NCBI GenBank assembly: GCA_045596745.1
Contig: JAZODA010000016.1
Coordinates: forward strand, 1-64,000
Length of the DNA stretch: 64,000 nt
Reading direction: 5' to 3'
Source: RGIG3009 sp045596745
GTDB lineage: Bacteria; Bacillota; Clostridia; Oscillospirales; Acutalibacteraceae
Shown: one piece after another, positions 41,974-50,415 of the stretch
Position numbering within the stretch: the first letter of the stretch is position 1
How the letters are laid out: every line of letters starts with the position of its first letter
Translations under genes and position numbers: made by a program
Notes under the pieces: generated by a model
The model's database searches: none
Seen by the model: only the letters and a program-made list of their open reading frames with translations
What the model was told of the DNA's origin: nothing

Positions 41974-42228
41974 GTGAAAAAGTGGTTTACTATCGCGGCT
42001 CTGGTTCTGGTTATGTCTGCACTGTTGGCCGGTTGCGGCGGCAAGTTCACCTGCGGTGCTTGCGGACAGGAAAAAGAAGGTGGCAAGAAGGAAATCGAGA
42101 TTGGTGACAAGGAAGTCATCTACTGCGACGAGTGCTACGAGAAGGCCGAACAGGCTGCCGAGCTGCTGGGCGTCGACCTCGACGACTACTTTGATTCGCT
42201 GGACGAACTGGCGGATACCTTCGGCTAA
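41974..42228 (+). CDS. Small lipoprotein with a two-CxxC zinc-ribbon-like domain
   Basis: This 84-residue protein starts at a GTG (41974) after AAGGTGGGG. It has a lipoprotein signal peptide (KKWFTIAALVLVMSALLAGC, lipobox LLAGC) and a mature domain of about 62 residues with CGAC and CDEC pairs about 25 residues apart, consistent with a zinc ribbon or redox site, then an acidic tail. Extracytoplasmic zinc ribbons are unusual. I do not recognise a family; it could bind metal or act as a thiol/redox protein on the membrane surface. It has its own promoter and terminator. Confidence 0.82.
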   Translation: MKKWFTIAALVLVMSALLAGCGGKFTCGACGQEKEGGKKEIEIGDKEVIYCDECYEKAEQAAELLGVDLDDYFDSLDELADTFG

Positions 42229-42242
42229 TCCCCTGACAAAAG

Positions 42243-42272
42243 CCCCTCCGAGCAATCGGAGGGGTTCTTTTT
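42243..42272 (+). terminator. Terminator of the lipoprotein gene
   Basis: CCCCTCCGA-GCAA-TCGGAGGGG followed by TTCTTTTT, starting 14 bp after the stop codon. Confidence 0.93.
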
Positions 42273-42283
42273 ATGCCACAGAT

Positions 42284-42315
42284 ACAAAAAAGCCTCCGGA
42301 ACATTCCGGAGGCTT
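42284..42315 (-). terminator. Terminator of rplM-rpsI
   Basis: The stem AAGCCTCCGGAA/TTCCGGAGGCTT (42290-42315) is followed on the minus strand by a run of U. It starts 22 bp after the rpsI stop. Confidence 0.9.
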
Positions 42316-42336
42316 CTTGTTTTGCACGATGTAAAA

Positions 42337-42741
42337 TCAGCGCTTGGAGAACTGCGGTGCGCGACGAGCGGCCTTCAAGCCGTACTTCTTACGCTCCTTC
42401 ATTCTCGGGTCGCGGGTCAGGAACCCGGCCTTCTTCAGCTGCGGACGCAGCTCTTCGCTGTTGTACTGCAGCAGGGCGCGAGCGATACCGTGACGGATAG
42501 CACCGGCCTGACCGGTAACACCGCCGCCGGCAACGCGGCACTCGATGTCGAACTTCTCCGTCAGCGCGGTGAGCACCAGGGGCTGACGAACGATAACTTT
42601 CAGGGTCTCCAGACCAAAGTAGTCGTTGATATCACGGCCGTTGATCGTCACGTTGCCGGTACCATTGTACAGGCGCACGCGGGCAACAGACTTCTTGCGG
42701 CGGCCGGTGCCGTAGAAATACGGTCTCTTATTGTAATCCAT
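42337..42741 (-). CDS. rpsI: 30S ribosomal protein uS9
   Basis: This 134-residue protein has YGTGRRKKSVARVRLYNGTG at the start and the conserved C-terminal RAPQFSKR that reaches the P-site tRNA. I chose the ATG at 42741 with AAGGAGG 8 nt upstream; an earlier in-frame start lies before that site. The gene follows rplM in the usual two-gene operon. Confidence 0.98.
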   Translation of the reverse strand: MDYNKRPYFYGTGRRKKSVARVRLYNGTGNVTINGRDINDYFGLETLKVIVRQPLVLTALTEKFDIECRVAGGGVTGQAGAIRHGIARALLQYNSEELRPQLKKAGFLTRDPRMKERKKYGLKAARRAPQFSKR

Positions 42742-42758
42742 GTGAACAGCCTCCTTCA

Positions 42759-43187
42759 TTAAAACTCAAACGCTTCGGGCTTCTGAGCAGCATGCTCATG
42801 CTGCGCACCGGCGTACACGCGCAGACGCGTGCTTGCCTGACGACCCAAAGTGTTGTTGGGGATCATGCCGTTCACAGCCAGCTCCATCGCCTTTTCGGGG
42901 CGCTGAGCCATGAGCGTGGAATACTTGGTAGCCTTCATGTTGCCGATCCAACCGGTGTGACGGTACCAAACTTTCTGTTCGGCCTTCTTACCGGTCAGCA
43001 CAGCCTCGGCGCAATTGATGATGATAACGTGATCACCGCAATCGACGTGAGGAGTGAAGGTGGGCTTATGCTTACCGCGGAGCAGCACGGCGGCCTGAGC
43101 GGCCACACGACCCAGCGGCTTTCCGGCGGCGTCGATCACATACCATTTGCGCTCGACCTGACCGGCTTTTGCCATATAGGTGGACAT
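42759..43187 (-). CDS. rplM: 50S ribosomal protein uL13
   Basis: This 142-residue protein contains VERKWYVIDAAGKPLGRVAA, GDHVIIINCAEAVLTGKKAE and GMIPNNTLGRQASTRLRVYA, all typical of uL13, an early 23S rRNA assembly protein. AGGAGG precedes the ATG. Confidence 0.98.
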   Translation of the reverse strand: MSTYMAKAGQVERKWYVIDAAGKPLGRVAAQAAVLLRGKHKPTFTPHVDCGDHVIIINCAEAVLTGKKAEQKVWYRHTGWIGNMKATKYSTLMAQRPEKAMELAVNGMIPNNTLGRQASTRLRVYAGAQHEHAAQKPEAFEF

Positions 43188-43231
43188 GGTGAAAACCTCC
43201 TGTTATTAATGTCTTTTTTCACAGCTTGCCT

Positions 43232-43260
43232 ATCATAGCACACCCGTTTTCGGCTGTCAA
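43232..43260 (-). promoter_or_regulatory. Promoter of rplM-rpsI
   Basis: Minus-strand TTGACA (43255-43260), 17 bp, TATGAT (43232-43237), about 45 bp upstream of rplM. Confidence 0.9.
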
Positions 43261-43289
43261 GAGTAATTTAGCGGATTTTTTAATTTATA

Positions 43290-43400
43290 TCCCTCTATCT
43301 CTCGTTTTCTCTCGTTTTCTCTCCTGTTTTCTCTGTTTCTCATTTTCCATTTCATTTTTTATTTTCTGCCGAAATTTGTCAAATCCCCCCTTTTCTTCTG
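43290..43400. other. Polypyrimidine tract between rplM and radC
   Basis: The plus strand is almost entirely C and T here, with repeats of TCTCTCGTTTT at the start. No gene is evident. It lies between the divergent rplM and radC genes. Confidence 0.6.
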
Positions 43401-43443
43401 CGTTCGGCTTTGTTATAATGGTAGGGCGAAAGGGGGTAACGGT

Positions 43444-44169
43444 ATGAAAGACAGCGTTCATGAAGGACATCGGGAACGGCTGAAGGCGCGCTTTATCAAA
43501 CACGGCTTGTCGTCGTTTGAGCCGCACCAGGTGCTGGAGCTGCTGCTGTTTTACGCCATCCCCCGCAAGGACACCAACCCCATCGCGCACGAACTGCTGG
43601 ACACGTTCGGCAGTCTGACAGCGGTGCTGGAAGCCCCTGTCCGCGACTTGTGTAAGGTGAATGGCATCTCGGAGCACAGCGCCACGCTGATTCGTCTTGG
43701 CGGCGAGCTGCTCAAGCGCTACGAAGAGGAACTGCAGGCGAACGTCAAATCCTTTTCGAATATCGAAGAGATTGCCGCCTATTTGAAACCACACTTCCGC
43801 GGCGAGACAAAAGAAAAAGCGCTTATGCTTTGCCTGAACAACCGCAACGAGCTGCTGAACTGCTGTGTGCTCAGCATCGGCGGCATTGTCAATACGGACG
43901 CCAGCCTGCGCGAAATTGTGGAGCAATGTGTCAAGTACCAGACAACACGCATTGTGCTGGCACATAACCATCCGGCAGGCAACACCGCTCCCTCGCCCGA
44001 TGATATCACGACCACACGCAAAGTCATCGAATCGCTGCGCATTCTGGAGGTCAGCGTCATTGACCACCTCATCTTCGCGAGAGACGGCTACTTATCTATG
44101 CGGCAAACACCGCATTTCGCCCCGCTGTTTTCCGGTATGCTTGACCGCTTGGACAGATTAAACCAATAA
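43444..44169 (+). CDS. radC: RadC-family JAB/MPN+ protein
   Basis: This 241-residue protein has the N-terminal helix-hairpin-helix part (ELLLFYAIPRKDTNPIAHEL) and a C-terminal JAB domain with the metal-binding HNHPAGNTAPSPDD motif and an upstream Glu. RadC was once linked to DNA repair, but its role is unsettled. It is a single-gene unit with a TATAAT at 43414-43419 and a terminator behind it; the -35 is not obvious. Confidence 0.95.
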   Translation: MKDSVHEGHRERLKARFIKHGLSSFEPHQVLELLLFYAIPRKDTNPIAHELLDTFGSLTAVLEAPVRDLCKVNGISEHSATLIRLGGELLKRYEEELQANVKSFSNIEEIAAYLKPHFRGETKEKALMLCLNNRNELLNCCVLSIGGIVNTDASLREIVEQCVKYQTTRIVLAHNHPAGNTAPSPDDITTTRKVIESLRILEVSVIDHLIFARDGYLSMRQTPHFAPLFSGMLDRLDRLNQ

Positions 44170-44175
44170 GAAGAA

Positions 44176-44213
44176 AAGCCGGCAGGAGAAACTCTCCTGC
44201 CGGCTTGTTTGTT
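44176..44213. terminator. Bidirectional terminator between radC and the AGCS symporter
   Basis: AAGCCGGCAGGAGA-AAC-TCTCCTGCCGGCTT (44176-44206) has A-rich and T-rich flanks and serves the two convergent genes. Confidence 0.92.
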
Positions 44214-44216
44214 TTA

Positions 44217-45731
44217 TCAGGCTTCCGCCGATTCTTCCTGCTGCTTCTCGTAAGACAGCATCGCTTCGACCGACTTGTTCTTGAGGTTGCGGTCGACGTA
44301 GTTGTTGGTAATCTTCATGACCAGCGGGAACAGTACCACCACACCGATCAAGTTGGGAATCATCATCAGACCGTTGAAGGTATCCGACACATCCCAAGCC
44401 AGCGACGAGGTCATCACAGCACCGAACATAATGGTCGCAATGTGGATGAGCTTGAACACAAACGTGCTCTTCGCGCCGAAGAGATACTCCCACGCTTTGG
44501 AGCCGTAGTGCGACCAGCCGAGCACCGTCGTAAACGCGAACAGGAACATCGCCACAGCGATGAACTTTTCACCGAAGTTGAAGCCGAAGTTGAACACGGT
44601 GTTGAACGCACCGCCAACCAGCGTTGCATCGGTGTAGCCGCTGAGCAGCGCACCAGTCTCCAGGTTGTACGCACCGGAGGTCAGCACGACCAGAGCGGTC
44701 ATGGTGCACACCACCATCGTATCGGCGAACACCTCGAAGATGCCCCACATACCCTGCTTAACAGGCTCTTTGACGTTGGAGTTGGAGTGAACCATAACCG
44801 ACGAACCGAGACCGGCTTCGTTGGAGAACACGCCACGCTTGAAGCCCTGTACGATTGCCGTACCGATCAAGCCGCCGAGACCGGCTTCCAGGTTGAACGC
44901 GCCGGAGAAGATAGCGCCGAACGCAGGGATAATCTGAGCATAGTTGATACCGATAATCACAATGCTGCCTGCAACAAACAGGATAACCATAAAGGGAACA
45001 ATCTTTTCCGCAGCCGAAGCGATGCGCTTCAGACCGCCCAGCACGATGAGCGCCGTCAGCGCCATAATCACAGCGCCGATAATGACATTGTACAGCGAAA
45101 TGCCGCTCATCACTTCCACAGAGGACAGTGCCTGAACATCAAACGCCTTGACAACGTTGGCAACAATCTTGTTGACCTGACCCATGCTACCGATACCAAA
45201 GGAGGCGAGCAGCGTGAAGATACAGAACAGCACCGCCAGCACCGAGCCGACAACCTTCATACCCTTCTTCTTGCCCAGACCGTCTTTCAGGTAGTACATC
45301 GCACCGCCGGACCATTCGCCCTTTTCATTACGGCGACGATAGTAGATACCCAGCACGTTTTCGGAATAGTTGGTCATCATACCGAAGAATGCGGCGACCC
45401 ACATCCAGAACACAGCACCGGGACCACCGATAACGATAGCCGCGGCGACACCGGCGATGTTACCGGTGCCGATGGTAGCGGCCAGCGCGGTGCACAGTGC
45501 CTGGAAGGGAGAAATCGCACCCTTTTCCTTAGTGTGACCGATAACTTCCTTCTTGAACAGGCTGCCCAGCGTATGCTTGAACCAGTGGCGGATGTGGGTG
45601 ATCTGGAACACCTTGGTGCACACCGTCATCAGCACGCCAACCGCAATCAGCAGCCACACGCCCGTCTTCGTCCAGACGAACGTATTCAGGACGTCGTTGA
45701 CTTCCTGAATCCACTTGAGAAATGCGTCCAT
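44217..45731 (-). CDS. Sodium:alanine/glycine symporter (AGCS family)
   Basis: This 504-residue membrane protein has about eleven hydrophobic helices and AGCS signatures: CTALAATIGTGNIAGVAAAI near the N-terminus and GFKRGVFSNEAGLGSSVMVH in the middle. The family imports alanine or glycine with Na+. The glycine riboswitch and terminator directly upstream make glycine the likely substrate or signal. Translation starts behind AGGAGG, which directly follows the U-run of the terminator. Confidence 0.96.
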   Translation of the reverse strand: MDAFLKWIQEVNDVLNTFVWTKTGVWLLIAVGVLMTVCTKVFQITHIRHWFKHTLGSLFKKEVIGHTKEKGAISPFQALCTALAATIGTGNIAGVAAAIVIGGPGAVFWMWVAAFFGMMTNYSENVLGIYYRRRNEKGEWSGGAMYYLKDGLGKKKGMKVVGSVLAVLFCIFTLLASFGIGSMGQVNKIVANVVKAFDVQALSSVEVMSGISLYNVIIGAVIMALTALIVLGGLKRIASAAEKIVPFMVILFVAGSIVIIGINYAQIIPAFGAIFSGAFNLEAGLGGLIGTAIVQGFKRGVFSNEAGLGSSVMVHSNSNVKEPVKQGMWGIFEVFADTMVVCTMTALVVLTSGAYNLETGALLSGYTDATLVGGAFNTVFNFGFNFGEKFIAVAMFLFAFTTVLGWSHYGSKAWEYLFGAKSTFVFKLIHIATIMFGAVMTSSLAWDVSDTFNGLMMIPNLIGVVVLFPLVMKITNNYVDRNLKNKSVEAMLSYEKQQEESAEA

Positions 45732-45743
45732 GTTTCTTTCCTC

Positions 45744-45784
45744 CTAAAAAAATAGCGAACCGCCCTTGTTACAGCGCGGTTCGC
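45744..45784 (-). terminator. Riboswitch expression-platform terminator
   Basis: The transcript folds GCGAACCGC/GCGGTTCGC (45784-45755, 12-nt loop) followed by TATTTTTTT, ending just before the symporter ribosome-binding site. It lies about 30 nt after the second glycine aptamer and is the likely switch point. Confidence 0.92.
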
Positions 45785-45814
45785 AAAAAACACAAAAGTA
45801 CACCGATTGCTCGA

Positions 45815-45995
45815 TGTTGTTGCCTTTGTCCTTTTGCCTGAGAGATTCACGCTGTCACGTTTTGCCCCTTCGGCCCTCGGTTTTCCGAGTGTCTCCAAAG
45901 TCCTATCTGCTTACAGTCCTCATCCGTTGCCGGACACCTGAGAGTGTTGCTCCTTCGGTCGCGGGAATCCCGCATTTCCTGCAAGCATCGCATAG
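45815..45995 (-). promoter_or_regulatory. Tandem glycine riboswitch
   Basis: Two consecutive glycine aptamers can be read on the minus strand. The first (about 45905-45990) has CCGAAGGAGCAA and CTCTCAGGTGTCCGG. The second (about 45818-45910) has GGCCGAAGGGGCAA and AATCTCTCAGGCAAAAGGAC. These are the conserved glycine-pocket segments. With the terminator behind it, it controls the symporter by premature termination; whether glycine turns expression on or off cannot be read directly. Confidence 0.94.
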
Positions 45996-46017
45996 GCGTA
46001 TTCGATTGCCATCGCTC

Positions 46018-46046
46018 ATTATATACCTAACTTTTATAAAACGCAA
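46018..46046 (-). promoter_or_regulatory. Promoter of the glycine riboswitch-symporter unit
   Basis: Minus-strand TTGCGT (46041-46046), 17 bp, TATAAT (46018-46023), just upstream of the first aptamer. Confidence 0.82.
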
Positions 46047-46054
46047 GCCTTTTG

Positions 46055-46083
46055 TTGCAATTTTGCGAATTTTGTTGTAAACT
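46055..46083 (+). promoter_or_regulatory. Candidate promoter of the ABC exporter gene
   Basis: TTGCAA (46055-46060), 17 bp, TAAACT (46078-46083), diverging from the riboswitch promoter with only 8 bp between the two -35 elements. The leader before the ATG would be very short. Confidence 0.55.
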
Positions 46084-46103
46084 TAACCTGAGGTGTTGCT
46101 TCT

Positions 46104-47858
46104 ATGAAAGATACAACCAAACCGTCGAACAAGTCTCTTATCCGCCGCTTTCTTCCCTATTATCGGGAATTTGTCGGCATTGTCATACTCGATTTGTTCT
46201 GCGCATCGCTTACCACGGTGTGCGAACTGGTGCTGCCGCTGATTGTGCGATACATCACCGATAAAGCGATGACCGATATCTCGGCGCTGACCGTAAAATC
46301 CATTCTGATTGTCGGTGTTTTGTATCTGGTACTGCGCATCATCGACACCGCCGCCAACTATTATATGACCTCCATCGGCCATATTATGGGCACGCGTATT
46401 GAGACGCGGATGCGCAGCGATTTGTTCCGCCATCTGCAGAAGCTGCCGTTCTCGTATTATGACGAAACCAAGGTCGGCACGCTGATGTCGCGCATTACCA
46501 ACGACCTGTTTGAGGTCACCGAGTTTTCACACCACTGTCCCGAAGAGTTCTTCATCGCCGGTATTAAAATCACGGCGGCGTTCATCATTCTTTGCACCGT
46601 CAACGTGTGGCTGACGCTGATTGTCTTTGCGATTGTGCCGCTGATGCTGGTGGTGTGCATTCCGTTCCGCCATCGTATGAAAGAGGGCTTCCGCGATTCG
46701 CGCGTGGTCATCGGCGAGATTAACTCGCAGGTGGAAGACAGCCTGCTCGGCGTTCGTGTGGTAAAATCCTTTGCCAACGAACCGCTGGAAATCGAAAAGT
46801 TCGAGCAGGGAAACAACAAATTCCTGAGCGTGAAAAAGAAGATTTACTACGCGATGGCCGGCTTCAACAGCGTCACCCGCCTGTTTGACGGACTGATGTA
46901 CATTGTGGTGGTGGTCGCGGGCGCACTCTTTATGATCGACGGACAAATCACCCCCGCCGACCTCATCGCATATCTCCTGTATGTGTCCACCCTGCTGACC
47001 TCCATCCGCCGTATCATCGAGTTCTCCGAACAGTTCTATCGCGGTATGACCGGCATTGAGCGATTCACCGAAATTATGGACACCCCTGTGACCATCGCCG
47101 ACAACCCGAATGCCAAGACCCTTGAGCGTGTCCGCGGCGACATTTCGTTTAAAGACGTCACCTTCCGCTACAACGAAACCGGCGAGGACGTTCTGCACCA
47201 TCTGACGCTGGACATCGAGGCAGGAAAAACCATCGCATTGGTCGGCCCCTCCGGTGGCGGCAAAACCACCCTGTGCGGACTCATTCCACGCTTCTACGAC
47301 ATCGCCGACGGCTCGGTACTGCTCGACGGCGTAGATGTACGCGAGCTGACGCTTGCGTCTCTGCGCAACGCCATCGGCGTGGTTCAGCAGGATGTGTACC
47401 TGTTCTCCGGCACCATCTACGAAAACATCGCCTACGGCAAACCGAACGCCACCCGCGAAGAGGTGGAGGAAGCCGCACGTCTTGCCGGTGCGGAAGAGTT
47501 TATCGCAATGCTCCCCGATGGCTACAACACCTATGTCGGCGAGCGCGGCGTCAAGCTGTCGGGTGGCCAGAAGCAGCGAATCTCCATCGCCCGCGTGTTC
47601 TTGAAAGACCCGCCGGTTCTGATTCTGGACGAAGCGACCAGCGCGCTCGACAACGAGTCGGAGCTGCTGGTGCAGCAGTCGCTGGAACGCCTTGCCAAGG
47701 GACGCACCACCTTTATCGTTGCTCACCGCCTGACCACGGTGCGCGATGCCGATGTTATCGCGGTTGTCACCCGCGATGGTATCACGGAAATGGGCTCGCA
47801 CAAAGAGCTGATGGAAAAAGACGGCATCTACGCTTCGCTCTATCGCTTGTATATGTAA
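46104..47858 (+). CDS. ABC-type exporter, fused permease and ATPase
   Basis: This 584-residue half-transporter has six membrane helices (about 15-300) and a C-terminal ATPase with Walker A GPSGGGKTT, signature LSGGQKQRISIARV, Walker B ILDEATSALD and the His switch IVAHRLTTV. It should work as a homodimer exporting a lipid, drug or peptide; the substrate cannot be inferred. It is the only such half-transporter here and stands alone between its own promoter and terminator. Confidence 0.96.
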   Translation: MKDTTKPSNKSLIRRFLPYYREFVGIVILDLFCASLTTVCELVLPLIVRYITDKAMTDISALTVKSILIVGVLYLVLRIIDTAANYYMTSIGHIMGTRIETRMRSDLFRHLQKLPFSYYDETKVGTLMSRITNDLFEVTEFSHHCPEEFFIAGIKITAAFIILCTVNVWLTLIVFAIVPLMLVVCIPFRHRMKEGFRDSRVVIGEINSQVEDSLLGVRVVKSFANEPLEIEKFEQGNNKFLSVKKKIYYAMAGFNSVTRLFDGLMYIVVVVAGALFMIDGQITPADLIAYLLYVSTLLTSIRRIIEFSEQFYRGMTGIERFTEIMDTPVTIADNPNAKTLERVRGDISFKDVTFRYNETGEDVLHHLTLDIEAGKTIALVGPSGGGKTTLCGLIPRFYDIADGSVLLDGVDVRELTLASLRNAIGVVQQDVYLFSGTIYENIAYGKPNATREEVEEAARLAGAEEFIAMLPDGYNTYVGERGVKLSGGQKQRISIARVFLKDPPVLILDEATSALDNESELLVQQSLERLAKGRTTFIVAHRLTTVRDADVIAVVTRDGITEMGSHKELMEKDGIYASLYRLYM

Positions 47859-47870
47859 CTCCAAAAAGAA

Positions 47871-47905
47871 AACGCCGCGTGAAAATCACGCGGCGTTCTT
47901 TTTTA
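47871..47905. terminator. Bidirectional terminator after the ABC exporter gene
   Basis: AACGCCGCGTGA-AAA-TCACGCGGCGTT (47871-47897) with T-rich and A-rich flanks. It also lies at the 3' end of the convergent oxidoreductase gene. Confidence 0.93.
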
Positions 47906-49063
47906 TTTTGCTCCGCCAAACGAACCTGCTGTGTCTACAACGACCTCGCGCACATTGGTCTTGGCTTTGGAGGTTGCCACCCGTTTCATCAGTTCCTGAT
48001 AAAACAGTTCGTCATCAAACGGCAGCTCCACCGTTTTGCCGAGGAAGGAGGACAGCTGCATCGCATTGGTTATCATCGTGCTGTTGATACCCTCACGGCC
48101 GTCGGCGATCATCTCGCCCGTGCCGAGAATCGACTCTGCCCACGCGTCCAGAACCAGGAAGTGGAAGTGGTCGGGGGTAATACCGCGGAACTCCTCGGTG
48201 GTGGAGGACAGCGTATCAAACGGCGTTTTGCTGTTCTTCGAGAAAATCGGTTCGGGCATTTCGTAGGTTTCAATGGTCAGCACGTCGTTCTCCACAACAA
48301 AACGACCCTTATCCATCTGAATCTCCAGACGGTTCGTGCCGCGCGCATCGCCCGTGGAGGTAACGAACACGCCCGTCGCACCACCCTCAAACTCCATATA
48401 CACCGTCGCGTCATCCTCGGTCTCGATATCGTGCCATTTGCCGAAGTGCAGGTGAGAGTGAACCTTGGTCGGAACGCCGCAAATCCACTGCAACAAATCC
48501 AACTGGTGGGGGCACTGGTTCATCAGCACCGCGCCGCCTTCGCCTGCCCACGTCGCACGCCACGCGCCGGAGTCGTAATATGCCTGCGGACGGTACCACG
48601 TCGTGATAATCCAGTTGACGCGACGCATCTTGCCAAACTCGCCCGACGCCATCAGGTCGTGCAGCTTCTGATACACCTCGATGGTACGCAGGCAGAACAT
48701 CACGCCGAACTTGATTTCGGGGTGCGCGTCCGCCATCGCGTTCATTTCTCTGACCTGCTTCGTATGCACACCGGCAGGCTTGTCCACCAGCACGTGGATG
48801 CCGCGCTTCATACACTCGATGGCATAGCGAGGATGGTCGTAGTGCGGCGTCACCACAATGCACGCCTCAATCAGACCGCTGTCCAGCATCTCAATCGCAT
48901 CCGAAAACCGCGCCGCGTGCGGCACCGTTTCCTTCGCCCATTCCAGACGCGCGGGGTTGATATCCGCCACCGCCGCCAGCTCCAGATACTTGCTCTGGGT
49001 CATATACTGGGCATAATGTCCTCCCTGATTACCGATACCGATAATACCTACTTTAATTGCCAT
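47903..49063 (-). CDS. Gfo/Idh/MocA-family oxidoreductase
   Basis: This 386-residue NAD(P)-dependent enzyme has the Rossmann start VGIIGIGNQGGHYAQYM, the HVLVDKPAG motif holding the catalytic-region Lys, and a C-terminal alpha/beta domain with GGAVLMNQCPHQLDLLQWIC. Relatives oxidise sugars, sugar acids or inositols. It overlaps the CE15-like esterase gene by 11 bp, suggesting a shared role in breaking down a modified glycan. Confidence 0.93.
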   Translation of the reverse strand: MAIKVGIIGIGNQGGHYAQYMTQSKYLELAAVADINPARLEWAKETVPHAARFSDAIEMLDSGLIEACIVVTPHYDHPRYAIECMKRGIHVLVDKPAGVHTKQVREMNAMADAHPEIKFGVMFCLRTIEVYQKLHDLMASGEFGKMRRVNWIITTWYRPQAYYDSGAWRATWAGEGGAVLMNQCPHQLDLLQWICGVPTKVHSHLHFGKWHDIETEDDATVYMEFEGGATGVFVTSTGDARGTNRLEIQMDKGRFVVENDVLTIETYEMPEPIFSKNSKTPFDTLSSTTEEFRGITPDHFHFLVLDAWAESILGTGEMIADGREGINSTMITNAMQLSSFLGKTVELPFDDELFYQELMKRVATSKAKTNVREVVVDTAGSFGGAK

Positions 49064-50237
49064 CTTGTCTACCTCCCGCTTGGTTTGGATTGCACCAGGA
49101 ATATATCCGTTCTATTGGTTTAAACGGTAATTGATAAAACTTATCACTCAACGATTCGCCAAACGCGCAATGCCGTATCAGGTTTACCAGCATCTGCACA
49201 TCTTCAATCGCGTGCTCGTGATACCCACGGCGGAAATACCAATACACGTTCTGCGGCACGCCGAGAAAATCGTATACCTCCTGCGCCGCCATCGTTGTCA
49301 TCCACGACCCGACAGGGTTCGCAGGAATATCGCTTGCGGCCTCTGACACAAACAAGACCCGAGGAGCAACCAACGCTTTCAAATAATGAGAGTCGAAGGG
49401 AAGTTCCTGCTCACGACCGACATACTCGCCGAGCGTGGGGCCGAACCAATAGCCGGCATCGTAGTAATACAGCTTTTTGAGATCTTCGCTTTCTTCTTCG
49501 ACCCCATCCTCTGTAATACCTTTCATTTTCAGGCGATAGCAACCGCACCCACCGCCACACGTTTCGTTGGGGTTGACAATGGCGGCTCGCTCATCCAACG
49601 CGCCTGCCAGCATCGCTGTTTTTCCACCGCGCGAATGACCGGTAAACGCAATGCAGTTCATATCCGCTATGCCCAACTGTTCCAGCGCGTCGACGCAACG
49701 GGAATATCCCCACGCCCACGCGCCGATTGCGCCGAAAGTATACTGCGGATACGTTTGGTACAAAGGTCCTTGCCCACGCCCTTGTCCGCGAATATCATCC
49801 GCCAGCTCGGTGCGTGCAAACATCACGAGCATCACTCCGGCATCCGTAAATGTGCGAATAAACTCCTTATCGTACACATACCGAAAGCACAAATCGCCAT
49901 CAATCACGGCGGGATACGGGCCGTCACACGGCGGCGTGAAAGTATACATCAAAAAGGATAGCGGTTTTTCACGCGTGCCTGTGGTGATGCGATAGGAGCT
50001 GATAAAATACTCCACGCCCAACCGCTCACAAATCGGATGTACGGAAACAAACTCCGGCGACGGCGGCTGTGTGCCGTATTGCAGCTCCACTGCGGTCTCA
50101 TACAGCTCCCGACGACGCCGCTCCCACTGCTCCGGATGGCAAACAAGCTCGCCCTCGTTGGTCAGAAACGGATTCGGCAATTCGCCGAGCACCGTCACGT
50201 CGGTTACCTGAATCAGGTTTTCATCCACCCTTGACAC
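49053..50237 (-). CDS. Alpha/beta hydrolase, CE15 glucuronoyl esterase-like
   Basis: This 394-residue protein has the nucleophile elbow FTGHSRGGKTAMLAGALDER, an acidic-region NPNETCGGGCGCYR, and a C-terminal His in GYHEHAIED. The GHSRGGK pattern and the following segment resemble CE15 glucuronoyl esterases, which cut lignin-glucuronoxylan ester bonds; other carbohydrate esterases remain possible. There is no signal peptide, so it would act on internalised substrates. I chose the GTG at 50237 because GGAGG sits 7 nt upstream; an ATG eight codons earlier precedes that site. Confidence 0.8.
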   Translation of the reverse strand: MSRVDENLIQVTDVTVLGELPNPFLTNEGELVCHPEQWERRRRELYETAVELQYGTQPPSPEFVSVHPICERLGVEYFISSYRITTGTREKPLSFLMYTFTPPCDGPYPAVIDGDLCFRYVYDKEFIRTFTDAGVMLVMFARTELADDIRGQGRGQGPLYQTYPQYTFGAIGAWAWGYSRCVDALEQLGIADMNCIAFTGHSRGGKTAMLAGALDERAAIVNPNETCGGGCGCYRLKMKGITEDGVEEESEDLKKLYYYDAGYWFGPTLGEYVGREQELPFDSHYLKALVAPRVLFVSEAASDIPANPVGSWMTTMAAQEVYDFLGVPQNVYWYFRRGYHEHAIEDVQMLVNLIRHCAFGESLSDKFYQLPFKPIERIYSWCNPNQAGGRQDGN

Positions 50238-50275
50238 ACCGCCACCTCCGTTCGCTTCCATATGGTTCGTCTACC

Positions 50276-50290
50276 AGTATAACAGAAGAA
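50276..50290 (-). promoter_or_regulatory. Candidate extended -10 upstream of the esterase gene
   Basis: TGT-TATACT on the minus strand (TATACT at 50276-50281) is an extended -10 with no clear -35, about 40 bp upstream of the GTG start. Confidence 0.4.
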
Positions 50291-50356
50291 AATGCAACTT
50301 TGTATTGCGTTTTTCGGCATATCTATTGCAATTTCTTTCGCTTGCGGCCAAACGGC

Positions 50357-50391
50357 AAAAAAGAACCGCCCCACCGATTGGTGGGGCGGTT
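50357..50391 (-). terminator. Terminator of the pyruvate:ferredoxin oxidoreductase gene
   Basis: AACCGCCCCACC-GATT-GGTGGGGCGGTT (50364-50391) followed by a U-run on the minus strand, 25 bp after the stop codon. Confidence 0.93.
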
Positions 50392-50415
50392 TTGTGCATG
50401 TTACGCGAGTAAATC

